Below are positions 1-7,474 of a DNA stretch of 64,000 nucleotides, piece by piece. The DNA lies in the NCBI RefSeq assembly GCF_000144605.1, contig NC_014375.1:620001-684000 (forward strand). Direction: 5' to 3'. Source of the stretch: Brevundimonas subvibrioides ATCC 15264. GTDB lineage: Bacteria; Pseudomonadota; Alphaproteobacteria; Caulobacterales; Caulobacteraceae. The notes under the pieces are model-generated. The model searched no databases. It saw only the letters and a program-made list of their open reading frames with translations, and had not been told where the DNA came from. Made by a program: the position numbers and the translations under genes. Position 1 is the first letter of the stretch; every line of letters starts with the position of its first letter.

Positions 1-56
1 CCGGCGGCGGCGAGGGCGGTCAGGGCGAGCGCGCCCGCGACGATCAGCTTTTTCAT
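1..56 (-). CDS. Small secreted or lipoprotein, N-terminus only
   Basis: Only the first 18 codons are inside the window. They read [18 protein letters not shown], a lysine-rich n-region followed by a hydrophobic stretch, as in a Sec or lipoprotein signal peptide. Its ATG overlaps the argH stop codon as ATGA, so it is probably translated by coupling to argH. In proteobacteria a tiny lipoprotein gene often follows argH and precedes lysA, and this may be that gene, but no lipobox cysteine is visible before the edge. Confidence 0.6.
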   Translation of the reverse strand, partial: MKKLIVAGALALTALAAA

Positions 57-1483
57 GCGAGACGCTCTTTCCACTCGGCGATGCGCGCGCGGACCTGTTC
101 CGGCGCGGTGCCCCCGAAACTCTGGCGACTGGCGCAGGAAGCCTCAGGGGTCAGCACCTTGTAAACCGCTTCTGTCACCGAGGGATGCAGGGCCTGCAGT
201 TCTTTCAGCGGCAGTTGCGCCAGACCCACGCCCAGCGCCTCGGCCCGCTTGACCGCCGCGCCCGTCACATGGTGCGCCTGGCGGAAGGGCAGGTCGGCCT
301 CGCGCACCAGCCAGTCGGCCAGGTCGGTGGCGGTGGAAAAGCCCCAGCCGGCCGCCTCGGCCATGCGGGCGATGTTCGGCGTGAAGGCTGTGACCATGGC
401 CGTCATGGCGGTCAGGGCCAGGTCCAGGGCGTCCATGGCCTCGAACACCGGCGGCTTGTCCTCCTGCATGTCCTTGGAATAGGCCAGCGGCAGGCCCTTC
501 ATCACGGTCGACAGGGCGACGAACGACCCCAGGATGCGGCCGGTCTTGGCCCGGACCAGTTCGGCGGCGTCGGGGTTGCGCTTCTGCGGCATGATCGACG
601 AGCCGGTGGTCAGGTCGTCGGGCAGGGAGGCGAAGCCGAACATCGGCGTCATCCAGACCACGATCTCCTCGGCGAACCGCGACAGGTGGCCGGCCGTGAT
701 CGAGGCGGCGGCCAGGGTCTCAAGCGCGAAATCCCGGTCCGAAACGGCGTCCAGCGAATTGCCCATCGGCCGGTCGAAGCCCAGCGCCAGGGCCGTCGCA
801 TGGCGATCGATGGGGAAGGGGGACCCGGCCAGGGCGGCCGCCCCCAGCGGGCTCTCGTTCATCCGGGCGCGGGCGTCGGTGAAGCGCGACGCATCCCTGC
901 CGAACATCTCGACATAGGCCATCAGATGGTGGCCCAGCGTCACCGGCTGGGCGGTCTGCAGATGGGTGAAGCCGGGCATCAGGTCGCCGGCATGCTGTTC
1001 GGCGCGGGCCAGAAGGGCGTGCTGCAGGGCCGACAGCTGGGCGATCGTCCGGTCGCAGGCGTCGCGGACCCACAGGCGGAAATCCAGGGCGACCTGGTCG
1101 TTGCGGCTGCGGGCCGTGTGCAGCCGGCCCGACGGCTCGCCGATCAGCTCGGACAGCCGCGCCTCCACGTTCAGGTGGATGTCCTCGTACTCGTCGCGGA
1201 AGGGAAAGGTCCCGGCCTCGATCTCCGACTGGATGGTGTCGAGGCCCGACAGGATGGCCGCGCCGTCGGCGGCGGTCACGATCCCCCGGTCGATCAACAT
1301 GCGGCAGTGGGCCCGCGACCCGGCCAGGTCCTGGGCCCACAATCGCCGGTCCACGCCGATGGAGACGTTGATCGCCTGCATGATGTCGGCCGGCCGCGAC
1401 GAAAAGCGGCCGCCCCACATGCCTTGACCTTGAGCCGGGGTCGCGGCCTTAGTCGAGGGATCATCAGGGATGGCGTCGGACAT
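53..1483 (-). CDS. argH: Argininosuccinate lyase
   Basis: ArgH cleaves argininosuccinate to arginine and fumarate, the last step of arginine synthesis, as a cytosolic tetramer of the fumarase/aspartase superfamily. The protein has the family start region MWGGRF, the motif HTARSRNDQ and the superfamily signature [11 protein letters not shown] near residue 290. The ATG at 1483 gives 476 residues, slightly longer than usual because of about 20 low-complexity residues before MWGGRF. A start at 1498 or at the MWGGRF methionine near 1420 is also possible. The start faces the divergent thioredoxin-like gene with no gap, so the argH promoter must lie inside that gene, or the true start is further in. 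A small lipoprotein gene follows with an ATGA overlap. Confidence 0.97.
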   Translation of the reverse strand: MSDAIPDDPSTKAATPAQGQGMWGGRFSSRPADIMQAINVSIGVDRRLWAQDLAGSRAHCRMLIDRGIVTAADGAAILSGLDTIQSEIEAGTFPFRDEYEDIHLNVEARLSELIGEPSGRLHTARSRNDQVALDFRLWVRDACDRTIAQLSALQHALLARAEQHAGDLMPGFTHLQTAQPVTLGHHLMAYVEMFGRDASRFTDARARMNESPLGAAALAGSPFPIDRHATALALGFDRPMGNSLDAVSDRDFALETLAAASITAGHLSRFAEEIVVWMTPMFGFASLPDDLTTGSSIMPQKRNPDAAELVRAKTGRILGSFVALSTVMKGLPLAYSKDMQEDKPPVFEAMDALDLALTAMTAMVTAFTPNIARMAEAAGWGFSTATDLADWLVREADLPFRQAHHVTGAAVKRAEALGVGLAQLPLKELQALHPSVTEAVYKVLTPEASCASRQSFGGTAPEQVRARIAEWKERLA

Positions 1484-2135
1484 GAGTGGCTCGGGCAAAA
1501 AGGGCGGACGGACCAGGGCGATTGTCGCGGGCCTTATCGCTCTCGCCGTCGTCGGCCTAGCCTATACTGTCTGGCGCATGAATTTGAGCGGCCGGGGTGA
1601 CGTCGTCACGGCTGCGACATCACCCGCCGATCTGCCTCAGAGCCCCCTCTCCCGGTTCGCGGTCGGCCCGCTTGCGACCCTGGAGACGCCCGCCGCGCTC
1701 GAGACGGCTCCGGACTACATCTTCAAGACCCGGGAGGGGGCCGATGTCCGCTTCGCCGACTTCCGGGGCAAGGTGGTGCTGGTCAATCTGTGGGCGATGT
1801 GGTGCGCCCCCTGCCGGACCGAGATGCCGACGCTGGCGGCGCTGGCCAAGGCCTATCCTGATGGCGACCTGGTCGTCGTGCCGGTGAATGTGGACGTCGG
1901 GGCCGACGCCCTGGCCGATGCCCGCAGCTTCATCGACGTCCACGACCCCCTGCCGTTCTACAGCGACCCGAAATTCCAGCTGCCGTTCGAGTTTCCGGGC
2001 AAGGGGAAGATGCCCCAGACGATCCTGCTGGACCGTCAGGGGCGGATCCGCGCCGCCTTTGCCGGCGAGGCGGACTGGTCGAGCCCCCAGGCGAGGGCCC
2101 TGATCGACGCGGTCCGGGCCGAACGCGCGTCGTAG
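1482..2135 (+). CDS. tlpA: TlpA-family thiol:disulfide oxidoreductase
   Basis: This is a membrane-anchored periplasmic thioredoxin-like protein. An N-terminal transmembrane helix ([20 protein letters not shown], about residues 10-30) precedes a linker and an AhpC/TSA/thioredoxin fold whose active site reads WAMWCAPC near residue 108. TlpA proteins keep apocytochrome c or cytochrome oxidase cysteines reduced; the substrate here is not shown by context. The start at 1482 gives 217 residues, and an in-frame ATG at 1470 would add four. Both choices collide with the argH 5' end on the other strand. The pairing of a TlpA gene with argH is familiar from Caulobacter relatives, stated from memory. Confidence 0.9.
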   Translation: MSGSGKKGGRTRAIVAGLIALAVVGLAYTVWRMNLSGRGDVVTAATSPADLPQSPLSRFAVGPLATLETPAALETAPDYIFKTREGADVRFADFRGKVVLVNLWAMWCAPCRTEMPTLAALAKAYPDGDLVVVPVNVDVGADALADARSFIDVHDPLPFYSDPKFQLPFEFPGKGKMPQTILLDRQGRIRAAFAGEADWSSPQARALIDAVRAERAS

Positions 2136-2154
2136 CGCGCGGCCGGGTCCCTAC

Positions 2155-2484
2155 CTACTGGCGTTCGTCGGTGGCGGGATCCACGGCACCGGGACGGCCC
2201 TGGGCCGCGGCTTCGGCCTGCTCGGCCTCGAGGCGGTCGGCCACGTTGCCGGCCCCGGTCTCGACGGCCTGCGCCGCCTTCATGGCACCGGATTCGATGA
2301 CCTCACCGGCGGCGGCGGCACCTTCCTTTAGCTCCTGACCGGCTTGCGACGCCGCGACCTCGGCCTGGTCGCCGGCGGCGTCCGCCCGGACTTCGGTCTG
2401 TTCCTGCTCGGCCTGGGTGCAGGCGGCGATGCCGAGGGAAGCGACGGCCAGAACGGCCAGCAGGGAGGGAGAGCGCATGATCAT
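2155..2484 (-). CDS. Small alanine/glutamate-rich lipoprotein
   Basis: This is a 109-residue protein of unknown role. The N-terminus is a lipoprotein signal peptide ending in the lipobox LGIAAC, so it should be lipidated and attached to a membrane facing the periplasm. The rest is low-complexity, rich in Ala, Glu and Gln (EQEQTEVRADAAGDQAEVAAS and similar), and probably helical or disordered. Two in-frame ATGs at 2484 and 2478 both lie behind a GAGGA ribosome site; 2478 has the more usual spacing. It converges with the thioredoxin-like gene with a gap of under 20 bases. Confidence 0.75.
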   Translation of the reverse strand: MIMRSPSLLAVLAVASLGIAACTQAEQEQTEVRADAAGDQAEVAASQAGQELKEGAAAAGEVIESGAMKAAQAVETGAGNVADRLEAEQAEAAAQGRPGAVDPATDERQ

Positions 2485-2706
2485 TTTGTCCTCGAGAAGG
2501 GATGAACCTTTGCCGTAAACGCCATCTGGATCGATCGGTTGCGGGCGGCCCCGTCCCCGTCGCCGTCGCGGACCTGCGACCCGTTATCACAGCGGCGGCT
2601 CCGACCGGCGATGTGCACTTAACGCACCGCTTCTTTTGCGACATGATGCCCTGGCACGCACCACGAAGCCGCATTACGGCGGGCCGCGGCAGGGGAGGTA
2701 CGGTAC

Positions 2707-3054
2707 ATGATCAACCCGTTTCGTTCCGAACTGCTGCTGCTCGTCCAGTCCAGCATAGGGTGGGCGTTCCTGGCCGTGCGGGCTGCGGGTATCGAGAAGA
2801 AGCTCAGGAGCGAGCCAGGCCAGGCCGCACCCGATTCCGAGGCCCCGCTCCGGCTGCGGGCGACCATCACCATCGACGTCGATGCGGCGGACCAGTCCGG
2901 CGCCGACCACGAGCTCGGAGCCGTCGAGCAGCAGTATCAGGCGCTCCGACGCCGCTTCCCGGACGCCCTCCTGGACGTCCGGCGGCGCAAGCCCAGGGCG
3001 ACGCGCCGACCGCCCGCGCCGACGATCGTCGTGACGCCCTATGCCGACGACTGA
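2707..3054 (+). CDS. Cassette 1, first gene: unrecognised small basic protein
   Basis: This 115-residue protein was not recognised. It has a hydrophobic N-terminal part (about residues 1-28), a variable linker, then a conserved block starting LRLRATITIDVDAAD, a helix, and a very basic segment (VRRRKPRATRRPPAP) before the ending TPYADD. The second half closely matches the protein encoded at 3821-4093, so the two are paralogues. A strong ribosome site (GGGGAGG, 2695-2701) precedes the ATG. Its last 14 bases overlap the start of the winged-helix gene. The basic tail suggests nucleic-acid or acidic-partner binding, which is inference only. The gene is real because it is duplicated with its reading frame and overlap preserved. 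Confidence 0.7.
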   Translation: MINPFRSELLLLVQSSIGWAFLAVRAAGIEKKLRSEPGQAAPDSEAPLRLRATITIDVDAADQSGADHELGAVEQQYQALRRRFPDALLDVRRRKPRATRRPPAPTIVVTPYADD

Positions 3055-3418
3055 CGCCACCGGGCGTCGTCGCAACACCCTTCTGGCCAGTCTGGTGCTG
3101 CTGCGGCGGATGGCGCCGGGCATCACGATGTCCGAAATCATGGCGCTTCTCTATGTGGCCGAGAACCCCGGCGTCCGCGTCAAGGAGCTGGCCGCGTTGA
3201 TGGAGACGACCGCGGCGACGGCGTCCCGCGCCTCGCGCGCGCTTTTGAGAGCAGAGGATCCCGGCGTGCTGCCGCCCGCGCGCGGATGGCTCTTCATGGC
3301 CGCCAACGACCGCGAGGCGGTGTCGAGGCATCTGTACCTGACCGAGTCCGGCGTCGATCTGTGTGCCCGGCTCGACGTTCTGATCGAAAGCGCCCGGCCG
3401 ATCCGCGCGCCCGGCTGA
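3041..3418 (+). CDS. Cassette 1, second gene: MarR-like winged-helix protein
   Basis: This is a 125-residue winged helix-turn-helix protein. The core is a helix (MSEIMALLYVAENPGV), a turn and recognition helix (VKELAALMETTAATASRASR), a wing (PARGWLFMAANDREAVSRHL) and a C-terminal dimerisation-like helix beginning YLTESGVDLCARL. This is the MarR/MarR_2 arrangement. It overlaps the preceding small gene by 14 bases and shares roughly 60% of residues, by eye, with the protein at 4080-4454. It is probably a cytosolic DNA-binding regulator that works with its small partner. No ligand pocket or cysteine switch can be assigned. Confidence 0.75.
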   Translation: MPTTDATGRRRNTLLASLVLLRRMAPGITMSEIMALLYVAENPGVRVKELAALMETTAATASRASRALLRAEDPGVLPPARGWLFMAANDREAVSRHLYLTESGVDLCARLDVLIESARPIRAPG

Positions 3419-3820
3419 AAAGTCGGTCGAGCGCGCCGATCAAACACAGATTACGGTGAAGGTTGCCCCACCCTCGACTTTTTTGCCGCGCATTCGAAAG
3501 CGGCGGTCAGCCGACACGCGGCACGGGACCCTCCCTCGCGTCCGTGTTTCGAGTTACGTATATGTAATCAAATGCGCGCGCGGCCGTCCCTCAAAGGGCA
3601 CGAGCCCTGGATTGCAGTCGATCGTGGGTGGTCGGACTTATATTCGCAATATCGACAAGTAATTCCGAGACATTAAATTTAGTTATGTTTCGGAACGCGC
3701 TGGCGTCACGGTATTGACCGTTGTCTGAAGGGGGCGATGGGTGAGCCAATCGCGTCCCGGTTGCTGATCCTCAGGTCGAGATACTGGAGGTGCCGGCCAA
3801 CGGAGACACAGGGGGGGGGC
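3419..3820 (+). promoter_or_regulatory. AT-richer intergenic region before cassette 2
   Basis: These 402 bases hold no convincing gene and are visibly richer in A and T than anything nearby, especially 3540-3720. Two dyads stand out. TTACGTATATGTAA at 3554-3567 is palindromic except for one central pair. ATATT-CGC-AATAT at 3640-3652 has perfect 5-bp arms. Either could be an operator for the adjacent winged-helix proteins. Just before the cassette 2 start there is a run of nine G (3811-3819) that doubles as its ribosome site. Confidence 0.45.
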
Positions 3821-4093
3821 ATGACGCTGCGGGACAACTTCAGGCCGGGGAGGCTGTCACCGTCGGACGGCCGACCGTCCGCGGCCCCCTTGCGCGTCCG
3901 CGCCACCATCGTCATCGACATCGAAGCCGATGATCCGGTCGCACTCGAGCGCGCCACGAACGAGATCGTCGTGCAACACCAGATCCTGAGCCGCAGCCTT
4001 CCGAGGGCCGAGCTGGCGTTCCGTAAACGCAAGCCCAGGACCCGTCCCCGGGCGGTGGCTCCGGTCCGGATCGCGCCCTATGTCGATGACTGA
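3821..4093 (+). CDS. Cassette 2, first gene: unrecognised small basic protein
   Basis: This 90-residue protein is a paralogue of the one at 2707-3054. The shared part begins LRVRATIVIDIEADD and runs through a helix to a basic segment (FRKRKPRTRPRAVAP), ending APYVDD. It lacks the hydrophobic N-terminal segment of the first copy. The ATG at 3821 was chosen because it sits directly behind the nine-G tract and because upstream residues do not match the paralogue; an in-frame start at 3737 would add 28 unrelated residues. Its 3' end overlaps the next gene by 14 bases, exactly as in cassette 1. The function is unknown. Confidence 0.7.
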   Translation: MTLRDNFRPGRLSPSDGRPSAAPLRVRATIVIDIEADDPVALERATNEIVVQHQILSRSLPRAELAFRKRKPRTRPRAVAPVRIAPYVDD

Positions 4094-4454
4094 AGACGGC
4101 CGACGCAGGAACAGCGTCCTGGCCTGCCTCGTGATGATCCGAAAGCAGGCTCCCAACGTCACCGTGTCAGAGCTCCTGGCGTTCCTCTATGTCGCCGAGA
4201 ACCCGGGCATCCGGGTCAAGGAACTGGCGATCCTTATGGACACGACGAACGCCACGGCGTCCCGGGCCTCGCGCGCCCTGCTGACTCCCGGCGACAGCGG
4301 TGCCCTGCCTCCCGGTCGAGGCTGGCTGCTGATGGCGTCAAACGGCCGGGAGGCGACGTCGCGACACCTCTATGCCACCGATGCGGGGCGCGCGCTGCTG
4401 ACGCGGCTTGACGACCTGATCCGCGCGGCAAGGCCGATCCTGCAACCGTCGTGA
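4080..4454 (+). CDS. Cassette 2, second gene: MarR-like winged-helix protein
   Basis: This 124-residue winged-helix protein is a paralogue of the one at 3041-3418. The block from FLYVAENPGIRVKELAILMD through TTNATASRASRALL is nearly identical, and the wing (PGRGWLLMASNGREATSRHLY) is conserved, so both copies probably bind similar DNA sites. The C-terminal helix differs more (ATDAGRALLTRLDDLIRAA). The start ATG lies inside the last codons of the small partner gene. It ends 10 bases before the 3' end of a tRNA gene on the opposite strand. Confidence 0.75.
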   Translation: MSMTEDGRRRNSVLACLVMIRKQAPNVTVSELLAFLYVAENPGIRVKELAILMDTTNATASRASRALLTPGDSGALPPGRGWLLMASNGREATSRHLYATDAGRALLTRLDDLIRAARPILQPS

Positions 4455-4464
4455 TCCATGGAAG

Positions 4465-4541
4465 TGGTGGCTGGAGGCGGGATCGAACCGCCGACCTGTG
4501 GGTTATGAATCCACCGCTCTAACCATCTGAGCTACCCAGCC
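4465..4541 (-). tRNA. tRNA with CAU anticodon (elongator Met most likely)
   Basis: The minus strand folds as a 77-nt cloverleaf with acceptor GGCTGGG, D-arm GCTC/GAGC, anticodon loop TTCATAA, T-arm GGCGG-TTCGATC-CCGCC and an encoded CCA end. The anticodon CAU fits elongator Met or the lysidine-modified Ile2; a paired position 1-72 excludes the initiator. The base of the anticodon loop has an A-C mismatch (31-39). Elongator Met is the better guess, but the sequence alone does not settle it. Confidence 0.9.
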
Positions 4542-4721
4542 TCTGGCCCGAGGGGCAGAGCGCGGACGGCCGGGGCCGCGCGCGAGAGGCGTGCGTATAT
4601 CGTCCGCACCCCTTCGGTTCAAGTCGGCATTCGCCCTGATCGTCCGCGACACCGGAACGCTGGAGCCCGACCGCCGTTCGGGGCACACAGGAACACACCC
4701 TTCAACGACCCGGAGAACACC

Positions 4722-5948
4722 ATGCGTCCGCTTCTGCTCGCCGCTTCGACGTCCGTTCTGGTTCTGGCCGCCGCCTGCCAGGCCAGCGGACAGGCCCAGA
4801 CCCCGACCGCGGGCGCCCCCCTCGAAACCCGGCCGGCCAACGGCGCGAGCCAGACGCCGGCGTTTGCCGGCCAGACCCGCGCGCCGGGCGTGCGGACCGA
4901 GCAGGCCCTGACCACCCGCGTGGTCGCGTCGGGCCTGTCGCATCCCTGGGGACTGGCCCTTCTGCCCGACGGCCGCTGGCTGGTGACCGAGCGCGAGGGC
5001 CGTCTGCGCATCATCACCGCCGAAGGTGAGGTCGGCCAGCCGATCACCGGGCTGCCGGCCGTCGACGCCCGCGGGCAGGGCGGGCTGCTGGACGTGGTCC
5101 TGTCGCCGTCGTTCGCGACCGACCGGACGATCTTCTGGAGCTATGCCGAGCCCCGCGAGGGCGGGAACGCGACCTCGGTCGCGCGCGGCCGTCTGTCGGA
5201 CGACGGCGCCTCGGTCGGGGACGTCCGGGTCATCTTCCAGGCCCTGCCCGTCTATGACGGCGACAAGCATTTCGGTTCGGCGCTGGCGTTCGATCCGGCC
5301 GGGCACCTGTTCATCACCCTGGGCGAGCGATCGGACCGGCCGATGCGGCCCCAGGCCCAGGACCTGGGCTCGCACATGGGCAAGGTGATCCGCATCAATG
5401 CCGACGGGTCGGTCCCCGCCGACAATCCCTTCGTCAACCAGACCGGCGCACGGCCCGAGATCTGGTCGCTGGGTCACCGCAACGTCCAGGGCGTGGCGGT
5501 CCAGCCGGGAACGGGCGCGGTCTGGACGATCGAGCACGGCACGCGCGGCGGCGACGAGCTGAACCGGCCCGAGGCGGGCAAGAACTACGGCTGGCCGGTC
5601 ATCGCCTACGGGGTCGAATACGCGGGCGGGCCCATCAACGAAGGCATCACCGCGCGCGACGGGCTGGAGCAGCCGGTCTACTACTGGGATCCCGTGATCG
5701 CGCCGGGCGGACAGGCCTTCTATTCCGGAGCCATGTTCCCCGGCTGGGACGGCGACCTGCTGATCGCGGGCCTGGGCGGCAAGTCGATCACCCGTCTGGT
5801 GCTCGAGGGCGACCGGGTGGTGGGCGAGGAGCGGCTCATCGCCGACTTCGGCAAGCGCATCCGCGACATCGCCGTGGCGCCCGACGGGGCGGTGTGGGCC
5901 ATCACCGACGAGGATGACGGCCAGCTGATCCGCATCTCGGCCCAATAG
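4722..5948 (+). CDS. PQQ-dependent aldose sugar dehydrogenase, lipoprotein
   Basis: This 408-residue protein belongs to the soluble glucose/aldose dehydrogenase family (YliI/Asd type), six-bladed beta-propellers that oxidise sugars with PQQ in the periplasm. The signal peptide ends VLAAAC, predicting a lipoprotein. The propeller starts near residue 65 with LSHPWGLALLPDGRWLVTER. Other conserved blocks are HFGSALAFDPAGHLFITLGER, WSLGHRNVQG and EHGTRGGDELN, which supply the catalytic His and cofactor or calcium contacts in the family. A proline/alanine-rich linker (about residues 20-60) separates lipid and propeller. No PQQ synthesis genes are in the window. It is transcribed alone. Confidence 0.88.
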   Translation: MRPLLLAASTSVLVLAAACQASGQAQTPTAGAPLETRPANGASQTPAFAGQTRAPGVRTEQALTTRVVASGLSHPWGLALLPDGRWLVTEREGRLRIITAEGEVGQPITGLPAVDARGQGGLLDVVLSPSFATDRTIFWSYAEPREGGNATSVARGRLSDDGASVGDVRVIFQALPVYDGDKHFGSALAFDPAGHLFITLGERSDRPMRPQAQDLGSHMGKVIRINADGSVPADNPFVNQTGARPEIWSLGHRNVQGVAVQPGTGAVWTIEHGTRGGDELNRPEAGKNYGWPVIAYGVEYAGGPINEGITARDGLEQPVYYWDPVIAPGGQAFYSGAMFPGWDGDLLIAGLGGKSITRLVLEGDRVVGEERLIADFGKRIRDIAVAPDGAVWAITDEDDGQLIRISAQ

Positions 5949-6135
5949 GCCCGGTCAGGCGAGGCCGCGTCACCCGGCGGCCTCGCCGAACACCGATTCA
6001 AGATGTGGTTTCTGTGGACGGAGTGATTCGCACATCTTGCGTCTGTTAAGGGGTCGTTTACGATTAGTTGTGGCAGCGGGGACCCGAGGGGGATCTCAGG
6101 CGCCACATCTTGAATCGCTCGACCCGGAGGGTGTC
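5949..6135 (+). promoter_or_regulatory. gcrA promoter region: GANTC sites, CtrA-like box, inverted repeat
   Basis: Three GANTC sites (CcrM methylation targets) lie at 5995-5999, 6025-6029 and 6112-6116. A CtrA-like box TTAA-N7-TTTA spans 6046-6060. A perfect 15-bp inverted repeat (CGATTCAAGATGTGG at 5994-6008 and its complement at 6103-6117) flanks it and places a GANTC at each outer end. The core CACATCTTG occurs a third time at 6031-6039. A GGAGG ribosome site (6126-6130) precedes the gcrA ATG. In Caulobacter gcrA is controlled by CtrA, DnaA and methylation state, which fits. Confidence 0.7.
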
Positions 6136-6651
6136 ATGACCGCAGGCTGGACCGAAGACCGCGTCGGCGCGCTGAAGAAGCTGTGGCTGGAAGGCCAGTC
6201 GGCCTCGCAGATCGCCAAGCAACTGGGCGGTGGCGTCACCCGCAACGCCGTGATCGGCAAGGTGCACCGCCTCGGCCTGTCGGGTCGCGCGACCCCGTCG
6301 CAGCCCGCCCGCACCTCGACCTTCCGCCCGGCCCGCACGCGCACCACGCCGCCGGCCCAGCCCTCGGCCCCGCGCCGGATCGAGGCCGCCCAGCCGGCGC
6401 CCCGTCCCGTCGTGGCCGCGCCCAGCCTTCCCGCCGTGGCCGAGATGCCCGGCACCGCCACGGTCATGACCCTGGGCGCGCACATGTGCAAATGGCCGAT
6501 CGGGGACCCGTCCTCGACCGAGTTCAGCTTCTGCGGCCGCCGCGCTTCGGAAGGCGTCTATTGCCAGGAACACGCCCGCGTCGCCTACCAGCCGCAGATG
6601 AAGCGCGGCGGCAAGGAAGAGCTGGCCCGCAGCCTGCGGCGTTACATCTAG
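6136..6651 (+). CDS. gcrA: GcrA cell-cycle regulator
   Basis: GcrA is the alphaproteobacterial cell-cycle transcription factor that binds GANTC-methylated promoters and sigma70 domain 2 to activate division genes. The 171-residue protein has the family's N-terminal HTH (MTAGWTEDRVGALKKLWLEG, then TRNAVIGKVHRLGLSGR, residues 1-50), a proline/alanine/arginine-rich linker (about 55-110) and the C-terminal sigma-binding block with CKWPIGDPSS, FCGRRA and YCQEHARVAY. The ATG at 6136 follows a good GGAGG site, and the family motif starts immediately. An upstream in-frame start at 6037 would read through the promoter and is rejected. It strongly supports a Caulobacterales host with CcrM methylation. 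Confidence 0.97.
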   Translation: MTAGWTEDRVGALKKLWLEGQSASQIAKQLGGGVTRNAVIGKVHRLGLSGRATPSQPARTSTFRPARTRTTPPAQPSAPRRIEAAQPAPRPVVAAPSLPAVAEMPGTATVMTLGAHMCKWPIGDPSSTEFSFCGRRASEGVYCQEHARVAYQPQMKRGGKEELARSLRRYI

Positions 6652-6653
6652 TC

Positions 6654-6750
6654 GAAGGGCGCTACCCCTCGCGACGCGGTCGCTCACGGCTTGAGCGCCT
6701 CTCTTGAAGGGCGCTACCGCTCGCGACGCGGTCGCTCACTGCTTGAGCGC
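6654..6750 (+). repeat. REP-like element, two tandem copies
   Basis: Two direct 45-bp copies (6654-6698 and 6706-6750, 52-bp period) differ at only two positions. Each contains GCTACC, CTCGCGACGCGGTCGCTCAC and GCTTGAGCGC, and can fold through its GCGAC/GTCGC arms. The same unit, often in reverse, appears at 7475, 7524, 32413, 33969 and 43515, always outside genes. It starts two bases after the gcrA stop. Confidence 0.8.
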
Positions 6751-6889
6751 GGGGCAGAATTGGATCCGGCAGCGTCGCGCTGTCGTCACGGTTGCCCCTT
6801 AAGGGGCCGCATCCGCCTCGCCGGGCTTCCCGGCGAGACCGGGGCGGGGCTGCGGTTATCCGGGTTGACGCAGCCCCACACCTCTTGGT
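6751..6889. other. Gene-free stretch with two perfect dyads
   Basis: No coding region is supported here. It contains a 14-bp palindrome GCCCCTTAAGGGGC (6794-6807) and a 9-bp stem CTCGCCGGG with its complement (6817-6837, loop CTT). The latter could terminate gcrA transcription, although no T-run follows it. Confidence 0.4.
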
Positions 6890-7029
6890 CCTCCACCGCG
6901 CAGCGGGGGAGGGGGACCGCGACGCTCTTGCGTCGGGGTGGAGGGGGCGGAACCAAGCACCGTGTCTGGGGTCGCCCCCTCCACGGCTTCGCGGGCCCCC
7001 TCCCCCGTTCGCTTCGCTCCGGGGGAGGA
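6890..7029 (+). repeat. Dispersed palindromic element, type B, copy 1
   Basis: This is a 140-bp GC-rich block with left part GCGCAGCGGGGGAGGGGGAC, internal GTGGAGGGGGC answered by GCCCCCTCCAC, and right part GTTCGCTTCGCTCC before GGGGGAGGAT. It closely matches the block at 8634-8787. It ends five bases before the apaG stop codon, so it fills the gap downstream of apaG. It encodes no transposase and may be a non-autonomous or REP/BIME-type element. Confidence 0.75.
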
Positions 7030-7033
7030 TTTT

Positions 7034-7438
7034 CTAGTTCAGAACGCGGCCGCCAGGGACATCCAGACTGAAGGCCGGGATCACGGCCTCGAACTGACGG
7101 CCCGTGGCGTCGGTCATCATATAGGCCCCTTCCATCGAGCCGGAGGGCGTCGGCAGGGGGCAGCCCGAGGCATAGGAATAGCTGTCGCCCGGCCCGATCA
7201 GGGGCTGTTCGCCCACGACGCCCGCGCCGCGCACTGTTTCGACATGGCCGGTCGCATCGGTGATGATCCAGCGCCGCGCCATCAGCTGGACGGCCTGGGA
7301 GCCCCGGTTCTCGATCTCGACCCGATAGGCCCAGACCCAGCGCCCCTCGTCGGGATCGGACTGACCGGCCAGATAGCTGGGTCGGACCCGCACGATCACG
7401 CCATCGGTTTCGGCTTCATAGGGTCGGGTATCGTGCAT
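7034..7438 (-). CDS. apaG: ApaG-domain protein
   Basis: This 134-residue protein consists of a single ApaG domain, an immunoglobulin-like beta-sandwich. The blocks [40 protein letters not shown] and [14 protein letters not shown] are typical of the family. ApaG is linked by genetics to Co2+/Mg2+ efflux and pyrophosphate-containing metabolites, but its biochemical role is unsettled. The length is standard. It stands alone between two repeat elements, without the rsmA/apaH neighbours found in enterics. Confidence 0.93.
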   Translation of the reverse strand: MHDTRPYEAETDGVIVRVRPSYLAGQSDPDEGRWVWAYRVEIENRGSQAVQLMARRWIITDATGHVETVRGAGVVGEQPLIGPGDSYSYASGCPLPTPSGSMEGAYMMTDATGRQFEAVIPAFSLDVPGGRVLN

Positions 7439-7474
7439 CCCCCATCGTCGCCCGGCAAAAAGGCGGTTTCAAGC

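Noticed and set aside
2485..4541. Cassette region as an integrative element at the tRNA(CAU)
   Set aside because: The location is suggestive, but no integrase, no direct repeat of the tRNA 3' end and no phage genes were found.
6654..6750. Possible two-repeat CRISPR array
   Set aside because: The two 45-bp copies are separated by only seven bases, there is no spacer of normal size, no cas genes occur, and single copies of the unit are found elsewhere between genes.
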